Shown here: positions 7,615 to 9,704 of the stretch, piece after piece | Numbering within the stretch: the stretch's first letter is position 1 | Layout: each line of letters starts with the position of its first letter | NCBI GenBank assembly: GCA_043758005.1 | Contig: JAYVOI010000221.1 | Coordinates: forward strand, 1 to 9,704 | DNA: 9,704 nucleotides | Origin: JAENVT01 sp043758005 | Lineage (GTDB): Bacteria > Actinomycetota > Acidimicrobiia > Acidimicrobiales > Ilumatobacteraceae | Reading direction: 5' to 3' | Made by a program: the position numbers and the translations under genes | Notes under the pieces: generated by a model | Databases searched by the model: none | What the model was told of the DNA's origin: nothing | The model's input: the letters and a program-made list of their open reading frames with translations, nothing else

Positions 7615-9044
7615 CGACGATCGACCTCGCCTCGTGGGAAGCCGACCCAGCCCACCGCCGGCGGGCATGGACGGCACTCTGCGTCGCCGCTGCAAGCATC
7701 TTCCTCTTCGTCCTCGACTCGGGCCTGTTGTCGGTCGCCCTGCCGTCCATCGAGAAGGAGTTCAGTGAGACCCCGCGATCGATCGTGGCGTGGACCGCCA
7801 CCGGCTTCCTCGTCACCCTGGCATCGCTGCTGCTGATCGGCGGTCGGCTGTCGGACGCGCGCGGACGGAAGCGGCTCTACCTGTTCGGGGTGCTGCTGTT
7901 CGGGTTCGGATCGCTGTGCACGTCGCTCGCGCCGACGGTCCCATTGCTGATCACCGCACGGGTGATCGGCGGTGCCGGCGCGGCGTTCCTGACGTCGAGC
8001 GCCTTGGCGCTGGTGATGCCGGAGTTCCCGTTGCAGAAGCGCGGCATGATGATCGGTTGGTGGGGTTCGCTGGGGTCGACCGCGGCGATCGCCGCGCCGA
8101 CCGGCGGGGCGCTACTGACCGAGCACATCTCGTGGCGGTTGCCCTTTGGTTTGATCGCCCCGATGTCGCTGGCCGTGTTCGTCGTCGGCAAGCGGGTGCT
8201 GGTCGAGCAGACCGACGAGCCGTCCAGTGCGGCGATCGATCCGGTCAGTGTGATCGTCGGCCCGATGGCGCTCGGCCTGTTGGTGCTCGGTGTCTCACAG
8301 GGCGGGAGGTGGGGCTGGGGATCGTCGTCGACCGTCGGCGCGATCGCGTCGTCGGTGATCCTGCTCGTCGTCTTCGTCCGGCGTTGCGGGCGTGTGGCCA
8401 ATCCGCTGCTGGACCTGTCGATCTTCGCGTTCCCGCAGTTCCGGCTGAACATCGTCGGCTCGGGTATGCAACAGGTCGGCTTCTTCGCCTGGTACGTGAC
8501 GACGCCGCTGATCCTGAAGACGGTGTGGGGATGGTCGACGTTCGAAACCGGCGTCGGCATGGCCCTCGGCCAGGTGGCTGCTTCGTTCAGCGCACCGTTC
8601 GGTGGCCGATGGTCCGACCGGGTCGGTACGACGGTGCCGATCGTCACGAGCGCCATCCTGGCGGCCTCCGGCCCGATGTGGTTCGCAGTCACCGCATCGA
8701 AGTCGCCGCACTTCTTGACGGCGTTCCTGCCCGCCTCGGTGCTGATGGGGATGGGTGGTGGCATCTGCGGAACACTGACCACCAGCGCTGCCCTGTACGA
8801 CCTCCCAGGAGCCACGCTGGGGGCCGCGAACAGCGTCAACCAACTGATCCGTCGTGTGTGCGGCGTGATCGGCGTCGCGGTCGCTGTGGCCCTCCTGGGC
8901 GAGGCCAAAGGACAGGCGCTGCTCACCCCCGCCCGCCGCGTCTGGGTGATGGTCTCCCTCGCCCACCTGGTGATGTGCGTGCCCTACATGGTGCGGCGAC
9001 GCGCCCAGTCGGTGCAACGGCTGGCAATCGGTCAGTCGGTGTAA
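7611..9044 (+). CDS. MFS transporter, DHA2 (EmrB/QacA-like), about 14 membrane helices
   Basis: A 477-residue inner-membrane transporter driven by the proton gradient. I count about 14 hydrophobic segments, the DHA2 arrangement. Motif A is at residues 77-88 (GGRLSDARGRKR) between helices 2 and 3; the fifth helix has the APTGGALL...SWR pattern of drug/H+ antiporters. The start is taken as TTG at 7611, which forms a TTGA overlap with the stop of the flavoenzyme and places about 17 residues (TTIDLASWEADPAHRRRAW) before the first helix; the frame is open further upstream, but that part is Arg-rich shadow of the flavoenzyme gene. No own promoter or good ribosome site is visible, so expression depends on the flavoenzyme gene; the transporter may export or import its substrate or product. 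The 3' end overlaps the converging helicase gene by 13 bases. Confidence 0.9.
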   Translation: MTTIDLASWEADPAHRRRAWTALCVAAASIFLFVLDSGLLSVALPSIEKEFSETPRSIVAWTATGFLVTLASLLLIGGRLSDARGRKRLYLFGVLLFGFGSLCTSLAPTVPLLITARVIGGAGAAFLTSSALALVMPEFPLQKRGMMIGWWGSLGSTAAIAAPTGGALLTEHISWRLPFGLIAPMSLAVFVVGKRVLVEQTDEPSSAAIDPVSVIVGPMALGLLVLGVSQGGRWGWGSSSTVGAIASSVILLVVFVRRCGRVANPLLDLSIFAFPQFRLNIVGSGMQQVGFFAWYVTTPLILKTVWGWSTFETGVGMALGQVAASFSAPFGGRWSDRVGTTVPIVTSAILAASGPMWFAVTASKSPHFLTAFLPASVLMGMGGGICGTLTTSAALYDLPGATLGAANSVNQLIRRVCGVIGVAVAVALLGEAKGQALLTPARRVWVMVSLAHLVMCVPYMVRRRAQSVQRLAIGQSV

Positions 9045-9704
9045 CGCCGAGCGTTGGGCCGCTTGCCCTTCAACATCGTGCCGCGCAGCGTTTCGATCAC
9101 GTCGTCGACCCGTGCTTCGGGCACCCCGACGATCGAGAACTGCTCGGTGATCTTGATCGGGCCGATCTCGCGACCACTGAGGTTGCTCTCGTTGGCGATC
9201 AGGCCGACGAGATCGCCGGGTCGGATGCCGACCTTGCGGCCGAGCCCGACATAGATGAAGCCGGTGCCGACGGTGCCGCCACGATGGTTCGGTGATGCCG
9301 AGCGTGGCCCCTTCTGGCCCGGACGCTCACCGGGACGGCCCGGTCGATCGGGCCGGTCGGTACGAGGTCCGCGGTCGACCTTGTGCGAGAAGTCGGGGAT
9401 CTCGGCCTCGTCGACGGTTGCCCCGCCGGCCTCGTGCGCCAACTTCACCGCAGCGAGTGCGATGGTGCGGATGTTGTGGTCGCCGGCCAACGCGTTGAGC
9501 ACGTCGTTGTAGTCGTCGAGATCATCCGAAGCCAGCGCCTCGCGCACGGCCGTGACGGTCTGTTCGATCTGGCGGGCGCGCAAGTCGGCAACAGTCGGCA
9601 CGCGCTCGATGGCGATCTTCTGCTTCGTCAACTTCTCGATGTTGAACAGCAGCCGTTGCTCACGAGGCTCTGCAAGGGTGATCGCCACGCCTTGCCGGCC
9701 GGCC
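9032..9704 (-). CDS. DEAD-box ATP-dependent RNA helicase, C-terminal part
   Basis: The last 223 residues of an RNA helicase of the DeaD/CsdA/DbpA type; the helicase core lies beyond the right window edge. The fragment opens in the tail of motif VI (AGRQGVAI, as in GRTGRAGRxG), then EPREQRLLFNIEKLTKQKI, normal for the end of the second RecA-like domain. After a helical stretch comes a linker rich in Arg, Pro, Gly and Asp (DRGPRTDRPDRPGRPGERPG), then a DbpA-type RNA-binding domain of about 75 residues (GFIYVGLGRKVGIRPGDLVG, ISLSGREIGPI-type core, FSIVGVPEARVDDVIETL). Such helicases unwind short RNA duplexes in ribosome assembly or cold adaptation. The GTG at 9688 is internal, not a start. It ends inside the 3' end of the converging transporter gene. 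Confidence 0.93.
   Translation of the reverse strand, partial: AGRQGVAITLAEPREQRLLFNIEKLTKQKIAIERVPTVADLRARQIEQTVTAVREALASDDLDDYNDVLNALAGDHNIRTIALAAVKLAHEAGGATVDEAEIPDFSHKVDRGPRTDRPDRPGRPGERPGQKGPRSASPNHRGGTVGTGFIYVGLGRKVGIRPGDLVGLIANESNLSGREIGPIKITEQFSIVGVPEARVDDVIETLRGTMLKGKRPNARRYTD

Noticed and set aside
7790..9295. Plus-strand open frame of about 500 codons and a minus-strand frame (7877-8926) across the transporter gene
   Set aside because: Neither has membrane helices or known motifs, and both lie over the transporter frame with its clear motif A and 14 hydrophobic segments.

Overview
The window is a dense, GC-rich stretch of bacterial chromosome. The codon use, frequent GTG/TTG starts, many 4-8 base gene overlaps and TAnnnT-type -10 hexamers placed about six bases before start codons suggest an actinobacterium, perhaps of the Acidimicrobiia (Ilumatobacter-like). 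This is inferred from style; no marker gene here settles it. There are no RNA genes, insertion sequences, phage genes or CRISPR arrays. Ten protein genes fill almost all of the sequence, and the first and last are cut by the window edges.

Left part (1-1667): the 3' part of a classical short-chain dehydrogenase (+) meets, tail to tail, a pair of minus-strand genes: a divergent universal-stress-protein-like protein followed by a SnoaL/NTF2-fold protein. An 83-base gap with a stem-loop and a promoter-like hexamer separates this pair from the operon upstream.

Middle (1668-4975, minus strand): a tightly packed four-gene operon with stop/start overlaps. It is transcribed in the order zinc-independent NADPH enone/enoyl reductase, NAD(P)-dependent epimerase/dehydratase-like protein, small DUF6285-like protein, APH-fold phosphotransferase. 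The last two resemble the LvaB and LvaA partners, which phosphorylate 4-hydroxyacyl-CoA in the levulinate pathway of Pseudomonas putida. The operon may therefore handle hydroxyacyl-CoA or a related carbonyl compound; this is an inference. It starts from a 96-base divergent promoter region that also drives a GNAT acetyltransferase to the right.

Right part (5072-9704, plus strand except the last gene): the GNAT acetyltransferase, then a two-gene unit of a large TMADH/2,4-dienoyl-CoA-reductase-type flavoenzyme and a 14-helix MFS transporter that starts on a TTG overlapping the enzyme's stop codon. The flavoenzyme has unusual cofactor residues: one of the four cluster cysteines is Ala, and the position of the covalent-FMN cysteine of TMADH is Ser. 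The transporter gene overlaps, end to end, the 3' end of a DEAD-box RNA helicase gene with a DbpA-type RNA-binding domain.

I see no clearly new multi-gene system. The best leads are the LvaAB-like kinase pair inside an unusual operon and the cofactor-altered flavoenzyme with its coupled transporter.
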